A stretch of DNA of 64,000 nt from Asparagopsis taxiformis. Taxonomy: Eukaryota; Rhodophyta; Florideophyceae; Bonnemaisoniales; Bonnemaisoniaceae. Shown here piece by piece: positions 54,147-64,000 of the stretch; the stretch's first letter is position 1, and each line of letters begins with the position of its first letter. The notes under the pieces were generated by a model. That model was not told the origin of the DNA. It saw nothing but the letters and a program-made list of their open reading frames with translations, and made no database searches. The stretch lies in assembly GCA_030407315.1 (NCBI GenBank), contig JALQPE010002421.1, positions 1 to 64,000 on the forward strand. Reading direction: 5' to 3'. Both the position numbers and the translations under genes were made by a program.

Positions 54147-54475
54147 TAGCAGTTGTAGTATACGTGGCAATTCCGAAATTGCAAATATTTACGTTTTCCG
54201 CAGAATTCGAATTTCGGCGGACACGACCGGCGACAGCAATGCACGAACATTGCTGGCGCATGCGCGCGCAACCGGCACACGTGTGCAACGAACGTACTGG
54301 CAACGGCCAACGGACCAACGGGTCCCTACGTGTGACCCACAAGGTCCTTTCCCATTCGGGGACGTTACGAGCAGTGTTTACACTGTAAAGCGATGCCATC
54401 GTGGCTATATAGGTATTGGCATCGTGCCAGGAGGGAAAGGGGACAATTCATCGAACGAGCAACGGCTCTAGTCTA
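54147..54475 (+). repeat. Truncated 5' LTR of plus-strand gypsy element
   Basis: Matches the reverse complement of about 12,992-13,300 (TGTAGTATACGTGG to GCTCTAGTCTACG). The outer 315 bp or so of the LTR are missing; the island begins directly at the break, 75 bp from the start codon of the coiled-coil gene. A CTATATAG box (about 54,404-54,411) is kept. Confidence 0.87.
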
Positions 54476-54916
54476 CGACTTACTTCTACGTTTACGTTTA
54501 CGTTTTGCCTAACGAGGCTTCGTCTCCGTCGAGCTGCGTACTCCCTACCCATCGCCGCACGTAAGGCTGATTGCGTGTAGTGCCTCCGGGCTTGGTTGAG
54601 AGCGCCTCCGGTGACGTGCCACCTCGTTTACCGAACGTAATCCTCGCGTGGATTGTTGCGTCGTGACGCTCGTGTCTACTCGCTAACCTATCTCTACCGT
54701 TCTACCTAACATACAGTCAAACACCAGCGGGTGGCACTGTCCGTTCGTTTCGTTTCGTTAAGGACAGTGTGTCCGTAGCTCGTACCAGCTACTTCGTCAC
54801 CGAACTATCGTTCCACACTGGTCTCTCGACCTAGAAGTTGCTACGAGCATAACGACAACCAACGAGGTTGAGCTCTTTTACGTTAACGAAAAGCTACGTG
54901 CTACAGACGACGGTCT
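54476..54916 (+). other. Gypsy 5' untranslated leader
   Basis: Between the LTR and gag. Matches 12,550-12,996 inverted. Repeated ACGTTT units at about 54,489-54,506. No ORF. Confidence 0.7.
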
Positions 54917-57322
54917 ATGAATTACGCTGTGTCGAATTCCAGCGCGTCGCCCAGGCAACCGTTGCCAACGTCAGCGGACGCCGAAGCCGACGTGGCCTTG
55001 TCAGCAGAAACGATCTTCGCGACTGATCGATCTATCCCGCCGGATATCGAGGCGATCGGCCAGCTACCACGTACGGTAAGCCCGTTTGAGTCCGTGAGTA
55101 TGGACCCCGCAACGCGCGGTCAGCTCAACGAAGGGAACGTGACTCCCACGGCACTACGCGTAGTGTACGAAGACCTTCGAGGTCACATCGAAAGGGCGAG
55201 CGACGCGGCCGTCGACGAAGCCGTAAGGCAGAGACTCGGAGTCTCGGAGCGCGAAGCTCTTGCGTTACGTGAACGCTCAGCGACCCTCGAACGGGAAAAC
55301 GAAGATTTACGAAACCGCCTCTCCGCCGTGGAGGGAAGACTCGACTCGTTTGTCGTAGTATTCAACGAAATCGTCGCCGGACGTTCCGCTCCGCCGAGCG
55401 GAAGCGATCCGAACTACGAAGAAGGCTCGCGCGCCTATAACTCGCAATCCTCCCCGGCCGTTCCGGGAGGATACCTCTCAACACCCGGTCCGACGACCCC
55501 GACAACGTACGGAAGGGGGGCGACAGTGCAACGAGCCATCGCCAACCCCGACGAGACGCCACGAAGTCAATTGTGTTTTAACGATACGCCAGACCACGCG
55601 CGGTCGGCGGACGCAGCACGAGCTGCGCAATTCGATACGAGAGCTCCCCCGTCACGTGAGACGTACATTCTGTGGCTGGGTACGTTCGGCACGACGGACA
55701 CGCGAGTCCACGAAAACGAACGTGCCGACGCGGTACGCTTACCAGGGAACGCCCTCGGACCCGTTTCCCACGCGTTGGCAGAGCACACGACGATGCTCGA
55801 CGCATTTGCGAACGTGGTGTCGTACCGCATGTACCGACTTAACGATGTACGTGAACATCTCTACGTGAACGAGATTCAAAGCGTACATAAGCTCAAACGT
55901 GAGCTGGAGGGACTTTTCCCTACGTTGAAGCCGTTCTCCGGCCGGAATCCGATTACGTTGCTCGGATTCCTCGCCCAAATACGTGATGGGTTCAGCACAC
56001 TCGGAGTGTGCGAGGGAGTGGCAGTACGTGCGCTGCACTTCTTCCTCGAAGGGGACGCCCGACGGTTCTACGATTCCCAGTGTACGACTGGCGTGATCAC
56101 GACTGATCCGACGAAGAGGTTCTCGTGGCCTCACGTAATCAACTCGTTGATTAAACGTTACCTGCAAGACGACGTGCTGCAGGAGGCCTACGAAAAGGTC
56201 ACGATGATTACACAGAGTCCTAACGAGGACGAGAATCAGTACGCTGATAGACTCGACACCGCCACGCGGGCGTGCAACTACGTGTTTACGGACCGACTCC
56301 TCGTTCACCACTACGTGCGTGGTTTGCTGCACTCGACGCGGGCAGCAGTGACGGAACAACTCCGGTCACTTCCCGAACGAGAGAGGAACTACCTCACCGT
56401 TGTGAGACGATTGGCGACGGCCGAAGGAATGACCTTCCGTGCACGTACGGCAGCTGTCGCGTCAGTCGCGAAACCGAAAGTGCGGTTTCCGATGAAGCCT
56501 ACGTTGGCTATTTCCGACCACGAGTCGAAGAAGTTCGCGGACTACGATGAGTCCGCGTACTTACGTAATGAACGGGCTAGCGAGCCCAGTTACCACGATG
56601 GTAACCCGAATATCCCCGCGAGGGATGATGAAGACGTGTCGCTCGCTGCGGTTCACGTTGCCGAAAATTGGGAGGCGATCCTCTTCACGAACGGGCCGCC
56701 GCCCAACGATACGAAAACGGCAAACAAAAAGCCGGATGAGCTCGAAGCTCGATTGAACCGTCCATGCGAGGACGTGCCGAAGCTCACGAGCGAGCAGACG
56801 CAATTGGCGCATTCTGTAATCCCGAATGATTACTGGACGCTATCGTGTTGGTCATGCCGCGAAGATGGCCACTCGACGTTTACGTGTCCGCGTCTGACGC
56901 CAGATCAACGGATCTTTTTCGCGTACAAGTACTACCTCTTCCACGTGAAGAGCAACCCACGTCAGGCTGAGTACTTCCGCCAACGAATGGCCAAACGTAA
57001 CCAGGAACGACCTGATGAGCGAGGGAACGTGACCCCGCGGAGATACGGCACGCCGCCTACGATACTCCGAAACCCCAATCGGGACGGGGGGAGGCCCTTC
57101 GACAGGCGCCGCGGCGACTTTCGTAATGACCGACGTGACTCCCGCCCGTGGGCGAACGAACGAAATGGCCAGCGTAATGGCTGCAGCGGAGTCTACGTGA
57201 CGACTTCCGCTGACGAAACACCACTCGAGGTGGAAACGAGTCACGATGACGAACGAGCTTCGTGGGCTCACGACGACGACGTGTCGAACGGCCTCGTACC
57301 GGAAAACGACCAGGCGATGTAG
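54917..57322 (+). CDS. gag: Ty3/gypsy Gag
   Basis: 801 residues, ATG at 54,917, intact. Residues about 95-160 form a coiled coil (EREALALRERSATLERENED). The central part (about 250-560) contains the capsid-like region (LKPFSGRNPITLLGFLAQIRDGF, FFLEGDARRFYDSQ, ITQSPNEDENQYADRLDTATRACNY), typical of Ty3/gypsy Gag. The nucleocapsid has a zinc knuckle CX2CX4HX4C starting at C644, followed by an Arg/Asn-rich stretch. It overlaps pol by 61 bases. It would form the particle that packages the element's RNA. Confidence 0.95.
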   Translation: MNYAVSNSSASPRQPLPTSADAEADVALSAETIFATDRSIPPDIEAIGQLPRTVSPFESVSMDPATRGQLNEGNVTPTALRVVYEDLRGHIERASDAAVDEAVRQRLGVSEREALALRERSATLERENEDLRNRLSAVEGRLDSFVVVFNEIVAGRSAPPSGSDPNYEEGSRAYNSQSSPAVPGGYLSTPGPTTPTTYGRGATVQRAIANPDETPRSQLCFNDTPDHARSADAARAAQFDTRAPPSRETYILWLGTFGTTDTRVHENERADAVRLPGNALGPVSHALAEHTTMLDAFANVVSYRMYRLNDVREHLYVNEIQSVHKLKRELEGLFPTLKPFSGRNPITLLGFLAQIRDGFSTLGVCEGVAVRALHFFLEGDARRFYDSQCTTGVITTDPTKRFSWPHVINSLIKRYLQDDVLQEAYEKVTMITQSPNEDENQYADRLDTATRACNYVFTDRLLVHHYVRGLLHSTRAAVTEQLRSLPERERNYLTVVRRLATAEGMTFRARTAAVASVAKPKVRFPMKPTLAISDHESKKFADYDESAYLRNERASEPSYHDGNPNIPARDDEDVSLAAVHVAENWEAILFTNGPPPNDTKTANKKPDELEARLNRPCEDVPKLTSEQTQLAHSVIPNDYWTLSCWSCREDGHSTFTCPRLTPDQRIFFAYKYYLFHVKSNPRQAEYFRQRMAKRNQERPDERGNVTPRRYGTPPTILRNPNRDGGRPFDRRRGDFRNDRRDSRPWANERNGQRNGCSGVYVTTSADETPLEVETSHDDERASWAHDDDVSNGLVPENDQAM

Positions 57323-60300
57323 GTCACGAGCCACCCACATCGCCTGAACCCTTACGTAAAAGGGGGACGACCGACGTCGATGATTGGTCCTCCGCAGGCT
57401 CAACGACGAACGAGAGTTACGAAAAGCTCACGGCCGCGAAGGCCAACTCGAGTCACACGACACCCGACGTGGGGGAAGAAACGAAGTCTGACGGGACAAA
57501 CGAACCTCACACGAAGAGGAAGCCTCGCAGACGAGCGAGACACGCTACCCGGAAGCACGACGCTTCCGAGCGCGAGAAAGCCAAGCACACGGCTTATACG
57601 AAGCGTGTCGACGCAAAAGAAGCCATACGGGCTCATACGGTGAAGCGACGAATCGCTAGCGAAGACGTAGACCGCGCGCCGGTCAGGACCGAACCGTTGG
57701 TCCTCGGCGGGCATACGTGCCTACTTGCGTCGAAGCATTATATCGTATCCGGAACGATCGGACTAGACCTCAACGTGATGAGGGCGATTACCATCGCGAT
57801 GGATACGTGCAGCGGCTACAACTTGATACGAACAAGTCTACTGCCCTACGACTGGGTCGACCGCTGTCTACGTGACGAAGAGCTACCGAAGCTCGGAGAC
57901 GCCAACGGGCGACGTTTGCCTATCGAGGGCGCCATCCTGCTTCGCGTCAGGTTGGGGAACTCGCTGTTCAGCGTAAAATTCTTCGTAGCCAACACGCTGG
58001 CTGTTCCCGTCATAATGGGTACATCGTTCATGTCGAAACATGTCGATGCTATACGCTGTCGAGCGCAGACGATCGAACTCCATCGGGGAGATACGATACC
58101 CATTGTCGCGGAGGGCGATACGAAGACTCCGTACGAGGAGGGGGAAGAGACGAATCCAAACGTGGAACACCCGAAACGCCGCGAGCGTAACGCGGCCGCG
58201 AATCGGCCGAGCCGAACGTTCTCGGTTCGCCTGACGAAGTACACGCGTGTACCGGCGATGTCGCAACGGACCGTCAACGTGACGACGGATGCGACCGGAC
58301 TCATGTTCCTCGAACCGAAAGCGTCGGTGCAATTCCGGCATGGGCTACGCATAGCCAACGGAGTGGTCGACGTAGGACCGAGAGAGACGTTCTCCATTAT
58401 CGTGTCGAACTTCACGAAGAAGGACCGCGAATTGCCGAAAGGCGCGACGATTGCGTACGCGGTACGCTCCCCGTTGGGAATCGTTCCACTCAAGCGTGAG
58501 GGCGGCGAAGCCCTCGCGAAGGTTTTGAACCTACCGCTAGTCGACGCGACGACGCGGACAAATACGAACGAGTTAGGCGACGAAACGCCAGACCCGTTGG
58601 TCAACGAAAAGGGGAACGACCCCGCCACGAATTGGCAGTCGACAATCGATTTGTCGCACCTCGACGACGAGGACTTACGAAAACGCACCAACGAGATGCT
58701 AGCCACACATTCGTCAATGTGGACGAGCGGACGCCTCGGCGAAACCAATGCTACGGAGCATCGAATCGAACTCGAACCAGGCACGCGGCCCATACGTTCA
58801 ATGCCCTATCGGCAGGGTCCGGCCCTACGTACGATAGCCGAGGAGCAGATCACGAAGATGCTCAACGAAGGGGTTATCGAACCCGCGTCCAGCGAATGGG
58901 CGTCACCAATCGTGTTGGTGCCGAAGAAGGACGGATCCCTATGTTTCTGTGTCGACTACAGGCGTTTGAACGCGAAAACGATCGCTGACTCGTATCCGCT
59001 TCCTCGTATGGAAGATTGCCTCGATTCGCTTGGCGACGCAGCCATCTTTACGACACTCGACTGTAACGCCGGTTACTGGCAAGTGCCCGTCTCCGCCGAG
59101 GACCGTGATAAGACAACGTTTACGTCTTTCATGGGAACGTATCGCTACGTGCGAATGCCATTCGGGCTACGAAATGCCCCCGCTACGTTTCAGCGGACGT
59201 TGGACATAATCCTCTCCGGAGTACGTTGGCAATCGTGCCTTGTTTACTTAGACGACGTAATCGTCTTTTCGAAAGACCTCGAGTCTCACCTGGGTCACGT
59301 TGACCAGGTGCTTTCCCTGCTACGCGCAGCGGGAGTAACGTTAAAGCTCACGAAGTGCTCGTTCTTTCAACCACGAGTTGACTACCTGGGGCACGTGATC
59401 ACCCCAGGGAAGCTGCACGTCGCAGCTCGGAACAAGGAAGCCTTTCGTACGGCTACGTTCCCACGAGACAAGACGCAATGTCGATCGTTTTTGGGCGCGG
59501 CCAACGTTTACCGCCGCTTCGTAAAGGCGTATGCCGAGATCGCTCGACCCCTCAACACGATGTTGAAGAAGGACGCTTCCCCCGATTGGACGAACCCAAC
59601 GGACGCGCAAACGAATGCGTTCGAAACGTTGAAGACAATACTGGTGTCGCCACCAGTATTGCACCTTCCGAAGGCGGGACGTCCGTTCATGATCGATACC
59701 GACGCGTCGGCGTATCAGCTGGGAGCTACGTTGCTCCAGCAGCAGAACGAAGATAAGCCCAACGAATGGGTGCCGATTGGGTACTGGTTGAAGACCCTTA
59801 ACGAAACCGAACGCGGTTACTCGGCAACGGAGCGCGAGTGCTACTCCGTCGTTTGGGCGATAACGTCGCTCCGACCCTACGTAGAGGGTCAACGGTTCAC
59901 CGTACGTACGGACCACGAAGCCTTACGTTGGCTGATGACGTTGACGGACGCGTCCGGACGACTACTACGATGGAGGCTACGCGTTGCCGAATTCGATTTC
60001 GAAGTCACGTACAGGCCTGGGCGCGTGCACCAGGTACCTGACGCTTTATCACGTGTGATATCTACGTATGACGACGGTCGACCGGTTGACGATGACGTAC
60101 CATCGTATGGGGACGCGGTCCTCGTGACCACTCGCAGTCGGCGACAACCCACACGAAATGGGCACGGACGATCGACGTCCGCACGTAAAAAGGCAACGAA
60201 TGCCAGGGGTCACGACGACCCGTCGAACGAGACTCGTGACGAACGAACACCAGCCACGACGGCTGGCCACGATGAACTCGAGTTCAACCACGATGCGTCG

Positions 60301-61203
60301 CTCGACGACATTCTTGACGAGGAACCGGATTTCCTCGACGAGCAGCGCGCTGCCGAAGACGATTCGGCACGCGTGCCACCAGCTGACGTTCAGCTTCCCA
60401 TTACGAGGGACGAGCTTATCGAAGCTCAACGCGAGGACGCGTTCTGTCAAACGATACTGACACGACAGTCCGAGACGCAGGACGCTGCATTCTTCGAAGG
60501 CCACGATGGCTTACTCCGACGCCGGAACCCTCACGACGAGGAACGTACACAAATCGTTTTGCCAGCTTCGTTACGGCCGCGGCTGCTGGAGTTAACGCAC
60601 CACCACGTCCTCGCTGGACATCCCGGACAAACAAGTATGTACTACACCCTACGGAGGACGTACTACTGGCCCGCGATGGCCGCCGACATCCACGCAACGG
60701 TACGAAACTGCGTCGGATGTGCGAAGAACCGCGTGAAGCTTCGCAAACGGACGAACCCGTTACGTTTATTCCCGGCTACGGAGCCGCTGCGAGACCTATG
60801 TATCGACATACTAGGTCCGCTGACGAAGACCACGCGTGGTAACCGATTTATTCTCGTGATAACGGACCGCTTTACGAAGCTAACCAGAGTCGTACCTCTA
60901 CGGAATATCGATTCCGCCAACGTGGCGAGCGCGTTCGTCAACGCGTGGGTCTTCTCGTATGGACCCCCACGGACGCTCATAAGCGATAACGGAAAGCAGT
61001 TCGCTGCTAAGTTTTTCCAGCACATCTGCAACGAAATCGGCGTAACGAACGTCTTTACGTCGACGTACCACCCCCAAACGAACGGGCAGGTGGAGCGCTA
61101 CAACAGGACGATCCTGGCGATGCTGCGCAATTACGTGAACGAAAACCAGAACGACTGGGATCGATATGCATCGGCATTAACGTTCGCGAACAACACGCAT
61201 GTG
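57262..61203 (+). pseudogene. pol: Ty3/gypsy Pol (protease, RT, RNase H, integrase), cut by solo LTR
   Basis: Open in the -1 frame relative to gag from 57,262; probably made as Gag-Pol by frameshift. Numbering from 57,262: protease DTCSG at D181; RT with LDCNAGYWQVPV and YLDD at 662-665; RNase H from FMIDTDASAYQLG and RTDHEALRWL; integrase zinc finger (HHHVLAGHP...NCVGCAK) and DDE core D1182, D1242, E1278, the last two with the usual 35-residue gap. The frame is cut after NNTHV by the insertion at 61,204 and ends in foreign sequence at 61,260. Unlike the minus copy it has no frameshift before this point. Confidence 0.93.
57301..57307 (+). promoter_or_regulatory. Candidate -1 frameshift site GGAAAAC in gag-pol overlap
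   Basis: In gag frame the site reads CCG GAA AAC GAC, i.e. G GAA AAC, an X XXY YYZ-type heptamer, 15 bases before the gag stop and within the 61-base gag-pol overlap. A -1 slip gives the pol frame. The site is also present in the minus copy (10,160-10,166). Confidence 0.6.
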
Positions 61204-61992
61204 TGTGATGCAATTTATGTTGCAAGTGCGCGCGCGGGTCGGAGCGATGCGTCGCGTTGAGTCCGCGTGCATTCGCGTTTAGTTAGGTAGTAAGCGAGCG
61301 TACGCGTGGCGATACAATTACGTGTCACGGCGCGCTTGCGCGAACGCGTACGATTGCGAGCTTGGCGCCACGTGTAGCGCCTTTTGCGAAATTCCCTTTA
61401 TTTCCCCTTTTTGGGTTTTTTATGACGAAAGTCTTTTTCCCAAATATTTCCCTTTTTGCGTGCGAGCGAGCGGCCGCCGGCCGGCCGCGCAAGGACAACC
61501 TGTCCTTAGTAGTTAGCTATTAATGGTCGTTCTGCTTCGCACCTTACCAATAAACAGTCAGCATCTTCGCAGCTACGAGTTAAGCGTTTAGCGAATCGCG
61601 AGGACCGATTGCGTTGAAACGTTGCGTGCGGGTTGCTCACGATCGCCGACGTTCGCGTGCGCGCTGCGCATAAACCGATCGTCGAACCGCGTCGCACCGC
61701 GATAGCGCGCGTTGCGTCGCACGCCACTAGGCCAGGGATTTACGACCCCTGTGTGGATCGCGTTGTGCTCGAGTTTACTCGGTGATCTCACCCTGAGATC
61801 ACGGCTTGCGCCGGCCCGCGAATCCCGTGTTGCGATCGTTCCCTACGCGTTCCGCCGTTGTACCACCCGTTCGCCAGCGCGACCGAGCGACGCGCGAACG
61901 CAAGTTCAACCAGCGCGTTACGGTTCACCTCGCCCTGACACGGCTGCAATTCTAGAACTCCCTTAGCGATCGCCACCCCGGCTGGTCCTACA
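61204..61992. mobile_element. Solo LTR inserted in integrase gene
   Basis: 789 bp beginning TGTGATGC and ending TCCTACA (TGT...ACA ends), flanked by ATGTG at 61,199-61,203 and 61,993-61,997. The minus gypsy copy has the empty site. No gag or pol within, so it is a solo LTR left by recombination, from an LTR element otherwise absent from this window. Removing it with one ATGTG restores the pol frame. It contains GCGC-rich sequence and an AT-rich stretch around 61,390-61,460. Confidence 0.92.
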
Positions 61993-62645
61993 ATGTGCAT
62001 TCGAGCACGGGCACGACGCCCTTCGATTTGATTCTCACGAATCCACCGCCACCGTTGGCGCTACACACGTCGGTAACGAACCGCGAACTACCCGACGGGG
62101 GAGGGCGAGCCACTTACGTTCGTGAGCTCGCCACAACGATGGACGACGCGTATCGAACGCTGAAGGCCGCGCAGGCACGTTATAAACGAAACTTCGACAA
62201 GCGAGTCCGTGTCTCGAATCGAAACATCCGCGCGGGAGAATACGTATTCATAGACCCGACGGACGGGACTACGAAGGGCACGAAGCTCGGCAACCACGCG
62301 TTGGGACCGTTCCGCGTACTACGTAACGACCTACGAACGTTCGTCATCCAACGAGGAGACGTAGTTGAACGTGTCAACTCGGACCGCGTGGCGTACGCGC
62401 CAACGCCGGCGAACGCGCCCCCGCCGGAGCCATACGATGCCACCGAGGCAGACCTCGACAAGAACCGCGACGGTCCGGCGTATGTAGTAGACGACCTATT
62501 CAACCATCGCGTAAACGATGACGGCACCCTAGACTTCCTCGTGAAGTGGGTCGGGTATCGTAACCCTACGTGGGAGCCCCGCCGGAACGTATCTGAAGAG
62601 AGCGTCTCTCGATACTTCGCACGCGTGCGACGAGCAACAACGTGA
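61993..62645 (+). pseudogene. pol: Ty3/gypsy Pol, integrase C-terminus and chromodomain
   Basis: Continuation of pol after the solo LTR (HSSTGTTPFDLIL onward). Contains the GPY/F-type module (LGPFRVLRND...RGDVVERVNSDRV) and a chromodomain near the end (LDFLVKWVGYRNPTWEPRRNV), which in chromoviruses directs integration to marked chromatin. Stop TGA at 62,643-62,645. Confidence 0.92.
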
Positions 62646-64000
62646 AAGGCCACGACGGCCCCCGAAAACGCACACGAGCGTCGGGTTAAGCGCACGCGTG
62701 CGCGACGTTGCACGATGCAACATACGAAGGCGACGAGCCGCACGAACGAGAAGCGACGGCACAACGAGTGGCCGGGACGTCCACCCTTGCGTTGGGGGGG
62801 GCGCGATGCGTGCTAGAGCCGTCGCTCTTTTCGTTTTCGACACCATACGTTGGTGGAGCACGAGCGCCAACGAAAGATTGGACGACGAGTCCACGCGCGG
62901 ACGATTCACACGATGTGAAGAGCCACGACTGGCTCGACAGTGTTGACCGTCCCACGGGCAAAGGTGACGACACCACGGGCCACGGACGGACAACACGTCA
63001 GATTTTTCGCGCGAAAAATTATGCCTGGGCCAGCGGGCCATGGACGCACGGTACGAAAAATCGGGCCGATTACAATGCGCTAATCTAGCCAAACCTCGGG
63101 ACACGCGTGCCCCGAAAATTTCGTAATTTTGGCATGTCACGTGAGCCATCGTACGTCCCCGTGGGCAGCCGCTGACAACGAGTCGCATCGACCAACGAGG
63201 CCAACGCCAAAAGCTCGCGAGCTAACGGCAACGTAACGCCGGAAGGCGGAGAAACGACGTAGGACGGACGCGTCCCCAACGAAGATTGCAACGGCCTCAT
63301 TACGAAACTTCATGCACGAAGCGCAACGAAGCTATACGTTAGCCGACGAACAAGACCAACGGGTCTCAGCGCACGAAGCGCGCGAGTAAAGCGTGCGAAA
63401 CGTCGAGCCAACGAGGCCGCAACAACGGACGGCGAACCGTTATCGCCATCGTGAGGCACGACGCCGAACACGGTAGCCACGTACGGCAACCACGGAACGA
63501 CACAACGGTGTCCTGCCACGCGGGCATAACGAATGACGCGCGAAAGCGAAAAGCCCGCCGGTTAGTCGAAACGCACGAGCAAACCCGAAAGGCGGGTAGA
63601 CCACGTACGGTCACGAAGGCTAAGACGCGCACGTCCGCGTCGCAAAACGAGTAAGCTAACAAAGCTTAGACTCCGTTCGAATTCGAAGGCGCACGCGCCA
63701 CCGGCCACGTTGGCCAGGATACAAGCGCGTACGCGGACGTCGTAACGATAACAACGTACCTCAACGGGTCGACCCCGCGAAACAAAAATACGAATACGCA
63801 ACGGCGTACAAGCTGGTAGCCAACGTAAACGGCACAGCCGAAGGCAACGAGCCGACGAAAAACTGGCTCACGTAACAGCCTCAAACGCCCGCGGGCGTGC
63901 GAAACGACTTCGTCAATCGCGTCCCCGTCGGGTTCGCAAGTTGAATAAACGAAATTACGCAACGGCGTAGAGGGCGAGCATTACGTAGGCCCAGGTGCAC
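62646..64000 (+). other. Non-coding 3' region of gypsy element (partial)
   Basis: Matches 4,269-5,612 inverted, with more indels than the coding parts. No ORF is kept in both copies. The antisense ORF seen in the other copy would lie beyond the window. Confidence 0.7.

Larger units (their letters stand above)
54147..64000 (+). mobile_element. Ty3/gypsy chromovirus, plus-strand copy (runs off the window)
   Basis: Second copy of the element at 1-13,613, inverted with respect to it. It has a truncated 5' LTR, intact gag, pol intact up to a solo-LTR insertion in integrase, and a 3' region that leaves the window at the point matching 4,269 of the other copy. Coding parts are very similar to the other copy, so both derive from a recent common source. 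Confidence 0.93.

Noticed and set aside
54073..54399. N-terminal extension of the coiled-coil protein into the gypsy LTR
   Set aside because: The extra frame is LTR sequence. The paralogue begins at the position matching ATG 54,072.
1..64000. tRNA or rRNA genes
   Set aside because: I saw no cloverleaf with A and B box motifs and no rRNA-like stretch, though a proper covariance search was not possible.

Overview
The window looks like a piece of a eukaryotic nuclear genome built almost wholly from mobile elements. The evidence is two Ty3/gypsy chromoviruses, a Ty1/copia element, a solo LTR, foldback elements, SET and chromodomain proteins, TATA-led and apparently intron-poor genes, and the standard genetic code. 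An intron-poor alga (a red alga, for example) would fit, but nothing here proves the taxon.

Layout. 1-13,613: a Ty3/gypsy chromovirus on the minus strand, CpG- and ACGT-rich, with frameshifts in gag and pol and an extra antisense ORF region near its 3' LTR. 13,614-54,146: a lower-GC island of about 40 kb. 54,147-64,000: a second copy of the same gypsy element on the plus strand, with a truncated 5' LTR, an intact gag, and a pol broken by a solo LTR; it runs out of the window. The two gypsy copies are inverted and both point their 5' LTR at the island.

The island is the interesting part. It holds the same four-gene cassette twice, in the same order and orientation: (i) a ParB-like domain fused to a 2-oxoglutarate/Fe(II) oxygenase-like domain (+); (ii) a ParB-like domain fused to a beta-class amino-DNA methyltransferase and a C-terminal SET domain (-); (iii) a protein with a Tudor-like N-terminus (+); (iv) a coiled-coil protein (-). 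Copy A is 13,823-16,945 plus 46,927-54,072. It is split between genes (i) and (ii) by a segment of about 29.5 kb (17,312-46,810) that contains copy B (34,364-45,631), a second and damaged gene (i) (29,814-33,337), and a TNP2/CACTA-like transposase gene (19,998-29,106) that is itself interrupted by the copia element. The segment is bounded by perfect inverted repeats of about 85 bp, with arrays of a TACTGCC/GGCAGTA motif just inside them, so it reads as a giant DNA transposon carrying a chromatin/DNA-modification cassette and inserted into another copy of that cassette.

Palindromic intergenic repeats with the core TACCCGGTA/TACCGGGTA occur as tandem pairs in four gaps between island genes, and related cores lie in the foldback elements at both ends of the transposon. 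Working model (inference): the transposon family carries a DNA methyltransferase/SET writer, an oxygenase that could modify or erase marks, a Tudor-like reader and a coiled-coil partner, with ParB-like domains directing the enzymes to DNA. Each of the four genes has at least one apparently intact copy across the two cassettes.
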